This document shows positions 1 to 5,334 of a stretch of 7,618 nucleotides of DNA, piece after piece. The notes below the pieces were generated by a model. That model ran no database searches, was not told the origin of the DNA, and was given only the letters and a program-made list of their open reading frames with translations. Source of the DNA: JBJENW01 sp051880395 (GTDB lineage: Bacteria > Bacillota > Clostridia > Lachnospirales > Lachnospiraceae); the NCBI GenBank assembly GCA_051880395.1, contig JBJENW010000323.1:1-7618 (forward strand). The letters run 5' to 3'. Each line of letters starts with the position of its first letter. Within the stretch, counting starts at the first letter, position 1. A program made the translations under genes and the position numbers.

Positions 1-108
1 AAAATTCCAGTGTACTGAATTGTCATATTTTAAAAGAATCCAGATATACATATATATCTTGAGCGAAAGTTGTTGTAGATGGAACAAATCTTTACACCAG
101 CCAAAAAC
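1..108. other. Non-coding left edge, no gene seen
   Basis: This AT-rich stretch precedes repeat copy A. The only structure seen is a weak AT hairpin, AGATATA (42-48) with TATATCT (53-59) around a four-base loop, and it has no following T-run. A poor promoter-like pair, TTGTCA at 20-25 and TATACA at 45-50, has a 19-base spacer and is not convincing. Open frames that begin here run into the palindrome and have no ribosome binding site or recognisable protein family. Confidence 0.5.
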
Positions 109-587
109 GTATCGGCTTCGCAACTCTTTCCCTAAGCGAAAAAAATCTCAACCTACCGTTTCCGATACACAGTTTTCGGAATTCGGCTGGGTGCGCAAGG
201 CGGGGGCGGCTGTTTCCAGAAAGGCTTTGACAGAAATGTTAGTGAGTTTGGGTGGGCGGATTTGCGATGCCTTTGCTGTTTTGCCGAGAGGCGTACAAAC
301 TGTGCGTAGGTGTATGCGGGAGAAAGAGTCCGTTTCTGAGTCTTTCTCCCACATACACCTACGTGCAGTTTGTACGACATTCGGAAAACCGCAAAAATAA
401 AGCATCGCAAATCCGCCCGCCCAAACTCGACTTCATTTCTGTCTAGCCTTTCTGGAAACAGCCGCCCCCGCCTTGCGCACCCAGCCGAATTTCGGAAACG
501 TCCGCATAGGAATCCCCCAGTTGAGATATTTTTCGCGTCATTCTTTTTCAAAGAGTAGTGGAGTCGATAAAGTTTCGGGTGGTCAAT
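109..587 (+). repeat. Dispersed structured repeat, copy A (long form)
   Basis: This element shares blocks, in the same order and orientation, with 7428-7547. They are GTATCGGCTTC (109-119; GTATTGGCTTC in copy B), a TTTCCCT loop, an A-rich run followed by ATCTCAACC, then ATACACxGTTTTCGG, then GTTGAGATATTTTTC, and finally GGGTGGTCAAT (577-587). The first hairpin pairs TTCGC (117-121) with GCGAA (136-140). Between GTTTTCGG and GTTGAG this copy carries several hundred bases of palindrome that copy B lacks. No transposase or other ORF of a known family is inside. It could be a MITE-like element, a structured RNA gene or a REP-like repeat. The homology to copy B is seen directly; the nature of the element is not known. 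Confidence 0.75.
137..535. repeat. Long imperfect palindrome (about 190-base arms)
   Basis: The left arm (137 to about 327) is the reverse complement of the right arm (about 341-535). The core is a perfect 46-base match between 181-226 and 445-490. The outer end pairs 137-152 with 520-535 with one mismatch. The inner arms (227-327 and 341-444) match with scattered substitutions and small indels, and some of these keep G-U pairing. The tip is GGGAGAAAGA (318-327) and TCTTTCTCCC (341-350) around a 13-base loop. The arms are visibly more GC-rich than the flanks. Transcribed from either strand, this would give a very long stable RNA hairpin. As DNA it could extrude as a cruciform. Several short ORFs cross it on both strands and are best explained as by-products of the symmetry. 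Confidence 0.9.
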
Positions 588-592
588 AAAGT
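563..592 (+). repeat. Short direct repeat GTCRATAAAGT x2
   Basis: GTCGATAAAGT (563-573) and GTCAATAAAGT (582-592) differ at one base, and their starts are 19 bases apart. The second copy overlaps the end of the conserved GGGTGGTCAAT block of the repeat family. The pair could be a small operator or a target-site remnant. Nothing in the sequence decides between these. Confidence 0.45.
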
Positions 593-678
593 ACCGCCTG
601 CAACATTTACGCCCATATAAAGCATATGTGTACAAATAAAAAAGCTTGCGTTTACCGTGCAGGCAAGGGCACACAGGA

Positions 679-707
679 TTGCTATTTCAAAAAAGATACC
701 TTATAAT
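679..707 (+). promoter_or_regulatory. Candidate promoter P1 of the response regulator gene
   Basis: The -35-like TTGCTA (679-684) and a perfect -10 TATAAT (702-707) are separated by 17 bases. Transcription would start near 714, leaving a leader of about 80 bases before the response regulator start at 797. Confidence 0.55.
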
Positions 708-733
708 TGAAAAAAACAGTAAAGGATGATCAT

Positions 734-763
734 TTGAAAGCGGATCATTCTGTTTGCTATACT
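734..763 (+). promoter_or_regulatory. Candidate promoter P2 of the response regulator gene, extended -10
   Basis: TTGAAA (734-739), an 18-base spacer and TATACT (758-763) with an extended TG at 755-756 form a good SigA-type promoter. The -35 is flanked by the palindrome ATGATCAT (726-733) and a second GATCAT (743-748), a possible operator. Because this promoter lies downstream of the TTG at 707, it supports starting the protein at 797. Confidence 0.6.
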
Positions 764-796
764 GCTTTTAGAATGCACGAAAGGACGCGAAATACT

Positions 797-1474
797 ATGC
801 GAATATTGATTATAGAAGATGATGAAGCGCTCTGCGAAGCACTTCAAGTACAACTAGAAACTGCCGGATATGATGTAGATCTGTGTCATAATGGCATGGA
901 TGCACCGTTTTATGCGATGCAGCAGCATGCGGATCTGATCTTACTAGACCGCATGCTTCCGGGCATCGATGGTTTGACGGTCTTAAAAATGCTCCGCCAG
1001 AACCATATCCAGACGCCGATCATTCTTGCCACCGCGATGAGCCAGATTGAAGACCGCATCGAAGGACTCGACTCCGGTGCGGATGATTATATTGTAAAAC
1101 CTTATGATATTCAGGAATTAATGGCACGGATCCGTGCTCTGACAAGACGCCCGACAGCCATAACCGACTCCGAAACACTCTCGTTTTTCGATCTAAACCT
1201 TGATGCGAGACAACGCCTTGTCACCTGCCGGGAAAAGGAATTGACACTCTCCAAAAAAGAAGCCTCTCTCTTAGAATATTTTTTGCGAAACAGCGAACAG
1301 ACGCTGTCCCGCGAACTGCTGCTCTCCCATGTCTGGGGCGCTGACAATACTGTAGAAGACGGAAATCTCGACAACTATATCCATTTTCTGCGCAAACGGC
1401 TCAAAAGCCTGAACAGCCAGACACAGATCAAAACCGTCCATGGCATCGGATATCGCATCGAAAAGAAGGATTAA
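797..1474 (+). CDS. OmpR/PhoB-family response regulator
   Basis: This is a 225-residue two-domain DNA-binding response regulator. The receiver domain (about 1-115) shows the acidic pair in IIEDD (E7-D9), the phosphoacceptor Asp51 in LILLDRMLPG, Thr79 in ILATAM and Lys101 in IVKPYD. The C-terminal winged helix (about 130-225) carries the typical LTLSKKEASLLEYF, SRELLLSHVWG and TVHGIGYRI segments of the OmpR/PhoB effector domain. Length is normal for the family. The start is ATG 797, with AAAGGA at 780-785, and the frame extended upstream to a TTG at 707 lacks the family's N-terminus. No histidine kinase is adjacent, so the partner and target genes are unknown. A gene starting at 7598 is too short in this window to judge as a partner. 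It is transcribed from one or both of the promoters at 679 and 734. Confidence 0.93.
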   Translation: MRILIIEDDEALCEALQVQLETAGYDVDLCHNGMDAPFYAMQQHADLILLDRMLPGIDGLTVLKMLRQNHIQTPIILATAMSQIEDRIEGLDSGADDYIVKPYDIQELMARIRALTRRPTAITDSETLSFFDLNLDARQRLVTCREKELTLSKKEASLLEYFLRNSEQTLSRELLLSHVWGADNTVEDGNLDNYIHFLRKRLKSLNSQTQIKTVHGIGYRIEKKD

Positions 1475-1490
1475 AAAACGATCCGTTTTT
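1474..1490. terminator. Short bidirectional terminator-like hairpin between convergent genes
   Basis: AAAAACG (1474-1480) and CGTTTTT (1484-1490) form a 7-bp stem with a three-base loop. It lies between the stop of the response regulator (1472-1474) and the stop of the convergent gene (1489-1491). A/T runs on both sides give a U-tract in either direction. The stem is mostly A-T, so termination may be weak. Confidence 0.5.
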
Positions 1491-1935
1491 ACCAGTCCAC
1501 ATAGCGGTAGGTTCCCGTCTGCTGAAACAGGATTCGTTTTTTGGGATTCCCGTAAGAAAAAATATAATCTTTTGTCTCACAGATTTTGTTCGTTCTTTTC
1601 ACGGGATCCAGGTTTCCTTCATAATTCAGTTGTGTGATCGCACGCTCTTGTTCCTGGATCAATTCTTTCGCCGCCTTCACCGAATACGACGGGAAACAGC
1701 CGATATACAACAAAACGCCCGCAAAAATACAGACACACGACAGACACAGCGTTTTTCTTGTCCTTTCCCCGTTTAAAAGCTCTACCATACCAACCGCAAG
1801 AATCACAAGACACATACTGCATTGATACGCGCTTTTTGTCACGATCACATTTACCATTACCATCAATATCATCGCAGCGATCACCGCTGCCCAAAGCATG
1901 ACTGCTTTTTTCGCTAATTTTCTTTCTTTTTTCAC
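1489..1935 (-). CDS. Hypothetical membrane protein, three predicted TM helices
   Basis: I do not recognise this protein. Counting from the GTG at 1935 it has 148 residues. A short basic N-terminus (KKERKLAKK) is followed by three hydrophobic stretches: VMLWAAVIAAMILMVMVNVI, then CSMCLVILAVGMVELL, then LCLSCVCIFAGVLLYIGCF. A hydrophilic tail of about 70 residues follows, starting with a charged, helix-prone segment (VKAAKELIQEQERAI) and ending in GTYRYVDW. The tail probably lies on one face of the membrane as a small domain. It is unusually rich in Cys within the membrane part. The frame can be extended to a GTG at 1947, but that start overlaps its own Shine-Dalgarno-like AGGTG. The AGGTG at 1945-1949 is nine bases from the GTG at 1935, which is therefore preferred. 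The gene converges on the response regulator and is separated from the PucR gene upstream by about 100 bases with no clear terminator. Confidence 0.6.
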   Translation of the reverse strand: MKKERKLAKKAVMLWAAVIAAMILMVMVNVIVTKSAYQCSMCLVILAVGMVELLNGERTRKTLCLSCVCIFAGVLLYIGCFPSYSVKAAKELIQEQERAITQLNYEGNLDPVKRTNKICETKDYIFSYGNPKKRILFQQTGTYRYVDW

Positions 1936-1944
1936 TTTCTTGCA

Positions 1945-1949
1945 CACCT
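1945..1949 (-). promoter_or_regulatory. Ribosome binding site deciding the GTG 1935 start
   Basis: On the minus strand AGGTG lies nine bases before the GTG at 1935 and overlaps the alternative GTG at 1947. This spacing favours the shorter protein. Confidence 0.4.
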
Positions 1950-2037
1950 CATAAGTTTTTTAATAAGGTTATACATTTTTTGTGTAAATTTTAGCAGCGG
2001 TAAAACGTAAATAAATCGTAAAATTACTTCTGGATAA

Positions 2038-3222
2038 TTACAAAATAAATTTATGCAAGTATAAAGCTACGTGAAAATTCAACCGCACCGAAGCATCTTC
2101 CAGTTTACATTGTGTAATTTCCTCTATTCGGGCCAAACGATATTTGATCGTATTTCGATGCGTATACAGTGCATCTGCCGTATGTAATAAATTGCAATTG
2201 TTCTGTAAATACGTATATAAAGTTTCTGCTAACTGTGTATGATTTGCCCGATCATATGCCAAAATACCTCCAATTTGCCCGTGAACAAACTGTTCTATGA
2301 CTTCCACCTGCTTAAAAGAGGAAAATAGCTGATATAACCCCAACTGATTATATTCCAGAATTTCATCATGCAGTCCCTGTTTCGATGCATAATTAATACA
2401 CTTCGCTGCCTGCTCGTAACTCTGCTTAATTTGCGTTAATTCTTCGAAAGATTGTCCAATTCCAATATTGCAATCAATTTTCGGATACGTCTCTACAACA
2501 TAGGAACGTACTTTTTCAAAAATTGGTTTTATCTCTGTCAAATCTTTATATGGAAACATCCCGATCACATGTGTACTATAACAGGACGACAACACCCGAA
2601 AACCAGCTTCCTCAAAAGACTGCTGCAAATATTCCCGAATATTATTGCTGACAGACTGATCCATATCAGCAGAGCGTCCAAGATCCGGCAACGTAAAGTG
2701 CAGAATAAAAAAGCGCTGTGCCTGTTCCAATGGATAGTCTACTTCCAATGCCTGTAATTTTAAAAGATTTGGACTGATCTGACTTTCAAAAATAATGTTA
2801 AATATCAAATCCGAACCATTATTCTGATGGAGGTTACTGTTTGCGATTGCATGACCAATTTCTTCAAAAAAATCTACCAGCGGCAGATTCCACGGTATTG
2901 CAAACAGCGGAAAGTCCTTTGTTTCGCAAAGGGCAAGCACTGATTTTGGAACACATTTGATATATTCTGAGCCGATCAAAAGCAAAGCTCCAGACATATT
3001 TAACCCGATTGCTTCTTGCAAAATCTTTTCTAAATTAAAATCCGGCTCTGAGTTTACAAGTTTACTTATGATCAAAAGTTCTCCGCCATGCACCCACTGG
3101 GACAAGTGAAGTGACTCTGCCTTATAAACCCATCGAATTCCTTTATGGAGTCCATTTGAACCGGCTAAAAGTTTTAATTTTGATAAAGATGAAAGTGTAA
3201 ATAAATCTTTACATTGAAACAT
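2038..3222 (-). CDS. PucR/CdaR-family transcriptional regulator
   Basis: This 394-residue protein has the three-part build of PucR-type regulators. The N-terminal PucR-like sensory domain covers about 5-125 and includes the HKGIRWVYKAE and GGELLIIS segments. A degenerate GGDEF-like middle domain spans about 165-285 and includes IGIGQSFEELTQIKQSYEQA. The C-terminal PucR helix-turn-helix is at about 328-390, with the family hallmark LLHTADALYTHRNTIKYRL. Family members such as Bacillus PucR respond to purine-catabolic or other nitrogenous metabolites. Here it is divergent from a permease-creatininase-deaminase operon, so it is probably that operon's regulator, sensing its substrate or product (inference). 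The start is ATG 3222 because AGGAGG sits seven bases upstream. The nine extra upstream codons in the frame overlap that site. Its own promoter is at 3264-3292. Confidence 0.92.
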   Translation of the reverse strand: MFQCKDLFTLSSLSKLKLLAGSNGLHKGIRWVYKAESLHLSQWVHGGELLIISKLVNSEPDFNLEKILQEAIGLNMSGALLLIGSEYIKCVPKSVLALCETKDFPLFAIPWNLPLVDFFEEIGHAIANSNLHQNNGSDLIFNIIFESQISPNLLKLQALEVDYPLEQAQRFFILHFTLPDLGRSADMDQSVSNNIREYLQQSFEEAGFRVLSSCYSTHVIGMFPYKDLTEIKPIFEKVRSYVVETYPKIDCNIGIGQSFEELTQIKQSYEQAAKCINYASKQGLHDEILEYNQLGLYQLFSSFKQVEVIEQFVHGQIGGILAYDRANHTQLAETLYTYLQNNCNLLHTADALYTHRNTIKYRLARIEEITQCKLEDASVRLNFHVALYLHKFIL

Positions 3223-3229
3223 CGCAATG

Positions 3230-3235
3230 CCTCCT
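3230..3235 (-). promoter_or_regulatory. Strong ribosome binding site of the PucR-family gene
   Basis: A perfect AGGAGG on the minus strand is seven bases before the ATG at 3222. It fixes that start and excludes the longer frame beginning at 3249. Confidence 0.8.
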
Positions 3236-3263
3236 CTTTTTTTGTACACTACTATTTGTAACC

Positions 3264-3292
3264 ATTATAATCACAGAAACATCCTATTTCAA
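3264..3292 (-). promoter_or_regulatory. Promoter of the PucR-family gene
   Basis: Read on the minus strand, TTGAAA (plus positions 3287-3292) and a perfect TATAAT (3264-3269) are separated by exactly 17 bases. Transcription would start near 3257, giving a leader of about 35 bases. The -35 lies within a GTTGAAATA motif that recurs at 3351-3359, suggesting autoregulation. Confidence 0.75.
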
Positions 3293-3359
3293 CGGAAAAA
3301 TAGAACCTCTTTATCACCTTTGCACAAATAAATCAAAACAAATTTGTACGGTTGAAATA
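3286..3359. promoter_or_regulatory. Possible operator region between divergent promoters
   Basis: TATTTCAAC (3286-3294) and its exact reverse complement GTTGAAATA (3351-3359) bracket a second, imperfect dyad, GCACAAAT (3322-3329) and ATTTGTAC (3342-3349). TTTGTAC also occurs at 3241-3247, next to the PucR-family transcription start. These repeats lie upstream of both promoters and are the best candidates for the regulator's binding sites. The dyads do not share a centre, so it is unclear which one is used. Confidence 0.4.
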
Positions 3360-3386
3360 AACTGCCTGTAAAACCATCTTCCTTCA

Positions 3387-3416
3387 TTGACTTTTTCTTT
3401 CATACATGCGTATAAT
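3387..3416 (+). promoter_or_regulatory. Promoter of the permease-creatininase-deaminase operon
   Basis: TTGACT (3387-3392) and a perfect TATAAT (3411-3416) are separated by 18 bases, a near-consensus SigA promoter. Transcription would start near 3423. The promoter looks strong on its own, so control probably involves repression or the attenuator just downstream. Confidence 0.8.
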
Positions 3417-3446
3417 AGCATCATCAAATAAAACAAATACAGAAAC

Positions 3447-3496
3447 ATAAACAACGGAGTTTATACGGATGCAAATCTTGTATAAACTCTTTTTTT
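3447..3496 (+). terminator. Leader intrinsic terminator / attenuator
   Basis: A perfect 10-bp stem, GAGTTTATAC (3457-3466) with GTATAAACTC (3480-3489), has a 13-base loop and is followed by seven Ts (3490-3496), a textbook intrinsic terminator. It lies only about 35 bases after the predicted transcription start and before the first main gene. A competing hairpin, ATAAAC (3447-3452) with GTTTAT (3459-3464), would use part of the terminator's left arm and could act as antiterminator. The left arm and loop also contain CGGAG (3455-3459) followed nine bases later by ATG 3469. Translation starting there would therefore interfere with the terminator. Confidence 0.75.
3455..3459 (+). promoter_or_regulatory. 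Alternative ribosome binding site inside the attenuator
   Basis: CGGAG is nine bases before ATG 3469, which is in frame with the small membrane protein gene. Use of this start would extend that protein by 22 residues, to 77. The site is partly buried in the terminator stem, so access to it would depend on which hairpin forms. Confidence 0.35.
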
Positions 3497-3534
3497 ATCC
3501 TGTGAAAAACACAGAAAAGAAAGGAATGATTTTT

Positions 3535-3702
3535 ATGATGACTTGGCAGATTATGATCGGTGCACAGTTTATTTCCATGGCATTATCGGCGGCAGTAGTC
3601 GTTGCATTTATGCTGAAAAAAGAACCGCTGGACGCACCTACAAAAGAAAGCAGTGCAACAAACGGCTCCGCCAAATCCCCTCTTGTACATGGTACTGTAT
3701 AA
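3535..3702 (+). CDS. Small single-pass membrane protein upstream of SSS symporter
   Basis: This 55-residue protein has one hydrophobic segment (about residues 4-27, WQIMIGAQFISMALSAAVVV through FML), then KK and a polar tail rich in Ser, Thr, Ala and Lys. I do not recognise a named family. First position in the operon, just ahead of a sodium:solute symporter, suggests an accessory or small subunit of the transporter, as known for other SSS and transporter systems (inference by analogy). The chosen ATG 3535 has AGAAAGGA (3518-3525) nine bases upstream. A second ATG follows at 3538. The same frame is open back to ATG 3469, which has its own GGAG, giving a possible 77-residue form. Unlike the later operon genes it is followed by a 138-base gap with two hairpins, so it may be made in excess over the permease. 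Confidence 0.6.
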   Translation: MMTWQIMIGAQFISMALSAAVVVAFMLKKEPLDAPTKESSATNGSAKSPLVHGTV

Positions 3703-3714
3703 GAAAAACAAATT

Positions 3715-3742
3715 TTCCGCCACAGAAATTGTTGTGGCGGAA
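3715..3742 (+). other. GC-rich intercistronic hairpin
   Basis: TTCCGCCACA (3715-3724) pairs perfectly with TGTGGCGGAA (3733-3742) across an eight-base loop. It begins 12 bases after the stop of the small membrane protein gene and is not followed directly by a T-run. It could protect the 3' end of a short upstream transcript or act as an RNA-processing signal. As a 10-bp GC-rich stem it should be stable in vivo. Confidence 0.7.
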
Positions 3743-3751
3743 CGTTTCAAA

Positions 3752-3772
3752 AACGCATAGCGTTATTTTTTT
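3752..3772 (+). terminator. Weak intrinsic terminator between the small gene and the permease
   Basis: AACGC (3752-3756) and GCGTT (3760-3764) form a 5-bp stem with a three-base loop, followed by A and seven Ts (3766-3772). Together with the hairpin at 3715-3742 it would end part of the transcripts after the small gene and let the rest read into the permease. No separate promoter for the permease is obvious in the 138-base gap. Confidence 0.5.
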
Positions 3773-3840
3773 GCGCCTTTTTTCAGAAAAAGTCGCACAT
3801 GAGGAGAAAAAATTTAAGTTTTAGAAAAGGAGAAAAAAAC

Positions 3841-5319
3841 ATGACACTACAACAAATTTCTATCATCTTTTTTATCGGATTTTTAATACTTATAAGCCTT
3901 GTCGCTTTTGTTTCCGGTAAGATTGGAAGCAAAACTTCCAGTGGCTCTGCAGATGTCGATTACTATTTAGGCGGAAGAAGTACCCCAACCGTTGTACTGG
4001 CATTTTCCTATGTCACATCTTCCATCAGTGCTGCCTGTTTTATGGGCGATCCCGGAGTCATGTCCACAGTCGGATGGCCATATTACTGGGTTGTGATCGC
4101 AGTTATACCAGGATTGATCATTCCTGCCGTTTTACTCATGCCGAAAATGCGTATGCAGGCAGAAAAACTCGGCTCTTTAACGATCCCGGAATATCTTGGT
4201 GATCGCTATGACAGCAATGCATTACGACTGATCATTGCCGGTGTTATCTCTATTTTTTATGTTTTTCCACTGGTTGCGCAGTTTAAAGGTGCTGCTGTAT
4301 TACTAGAGTCTTTCACTGGAATTTCCTTTAAAGCAGGACTTGCCATTATTTCGGTTGTCATTGTCTTTTATGTCATTGTAGGTGGATTAAAATCCGTTGC
4401 CTGGACAGACTTTGCACAGGGTCTTCCGATGTTAGTCATAAGTGTTGTTCTGGTGATTCTTTCCTTAAAAGCGGTTGGTGGATTCAATGGATTAGAAACC
4501 AAACTTGCCGCCATTGATCCAAATATGTTAAATATTGTCCAACAAGAATCCGCAGACGCTCAGATGTCCTTATCCGGTGTTTTTGGAAACTTCGTATTCT
4601 GGTGTATCATCTTTATCAGCCAGCCTTACTTGTGTTCCAGGTTTCTCGCCATACCAAATGTAAAAAGGAAAACGATCGGAACTTTTTTAATCACAGCATT
4701 AATTTTGAGCTCTGTTTACAACAGCTTTTATCTCTGTGGTTTAACCGGACGTGTCCTCTTCCCTGATGTAGCAGCCGATTATCTGACCGTTACAATGGCA
4801 AAAGAAATGCTTCCAAAATGGGCAGCCGCACTTATGATGGTTGGTATCTTTGCTGCAATGATGTCCACTGCCACTTCCGTATTATTAGTTGTCGGTCAGG
4901 CAATCGGACGTGACTTTTACTCCAAAACGATCAATAAAAACGCAACTGCAGAACAGGAAGTACGCGTTACAAGAATTGCAGTTGTCGTTGTTGCAGCCAT
5001 CTGTTTCGCATTTAACTTTGTAAACCCACCAGAGTTCTTAAGTGTCGTATTATACCTTGGTTTGAGCGGAATCGGCGCATGTATCGGTGTTCCTCTTTTT
5101 TCCGCTATTATTTCCAAGAAATCCACAAAAGAAGGTGCCATCGTATCCGCCATTGCAGGACCGATCGCCTACTTGATCTTTAACTATGCAGTTGGAATCA
5201 ACTATTGGTTCTCCTGCCTGTTAGCGGTTGTCATTTCGGCAATCCTGATGTTTTGCATTTCTGCATACATCAATCATAAACAGCCTGTCACCGACTACAA
5301 AAACTGCAATGCAGAATAA
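3841..5319 (+). CDS. Sodium:solute symporter family (SSS) permease
   Basis: This 492-residue polytopic inner-membrane protein belongs to the SSS family (TC 2.A.21, LeuT fold). Features seen include an N-terminal helix (about 7-25), the family's YYLGGRS segment (41-47), a conserved SSISAACFMGDPG stretch in the first core helix (60-72), and the signature region GIFAAMMSTATSVLLVVGQAIGRDFY (split here as residues 335-344 onward). Ser342-Thr343 align with the PutP Ser340/Thr341 sodium-site pair, whereas the PutP Asp55 position is not acidic. Roughly 12-13 membrane segments can be counted. Length is normal. The start is ATG 3841, with AAAGGAG eight bases upstream; an in-frame ATG at 3799 has no such support. 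The gene is 15 bases from the creatininase homologue, so they are cotranscribed. The substrate is inferred to be creatinine, creatine or a related ring compound; cytosine, hydantoins and other small nitrogen compounds are alternatives. Confidence 0.92.
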   Translation: MTLQQISIIFFIGFLILISLVAFVSGKIGSKTSSGSADVDYYLGGRSTPTVVLAFSYVTSSISAACFMGDPGVMSTVGWPYYWVVIAVIPGLIIPAVLLMPKMRMQAEKLGSLTIPEYLGDRYDSNALRLIIAGVISIFYVFPLVAQFKGAAVLLESFTGISFKAGLAIISVVIVFYVIVGGLKSVAWTDFAQGLPMLVISVVLVILSLKAVGGFNGLETKLAAIDPNMLNIVQQESADAQMSLSGVFGNFVFWCIIFISQPYLCSRFLAIPNVKRKTIGTFLITALILSSVYNSFYLCGLTGRVLFPDVAADYLTVTMAKEMLPKWAAALMMVGIFAAMMSTATSVLLVVGQAIGRDFYSKTINKNATAEQEVRVTRIAVVVVAAICFAFNFVNPPEFLSVVLYLGLSGIGACIGVPLFSAIISKKSTKEGAIVSAIAGPIAYLIFNYAVGINYWFSCLLAVVISAILMFCISAYINHKQPVTDYKNCNAE

Positions 5320-5334
5320 ATGGAGGAATAAACA

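Noticed and set aside
109..592. CRISPR array
   Set aside because: The repeats are inverted or appear only twice, with no regular spacer and repeat units.
20..674. Open frames of 62-173 codons on both strands across the palindrome
   Set aside because: They mirror each other because the DNA is an inverted repeat. They lack ribosome binding sites and recognisable domains, and their composition is not protein-like.
707..796. Extended N-terminus of the response regulator from TTG 707
   Set aside because: The family begins at MRILIIEDD (797), a ribosome binding site precedes 797, and a good promoter (734-763) lies inside the extension.
1619..1945. Minus-strand frame overlapping the hypothetical membrane protein
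   Set aside because: It is a shifted reading of the same DNA. It has no hydrophobic or domain pattern, and the overlapping frame has membrane helices and a plausible ribosome binding site.
3447..3471. Guanidine-II (mini-ykkC) riboswitch, suggested by two ACGG motifs near a start codon in an operon for guanidino-type compounds
   Set aside because: The two candidate hairpins overlap each other, one has a six-base loop instead of a closed ACGR tetraloop, and the other has only about three weak pairs.
3799..3840. Upstream in-frame ATG for the permease
   Set aside because: Its extension is polar and atypical for the family, while ATG 3841 has an AAAGGAG at eight bases and starts directly at the first membrane helix.
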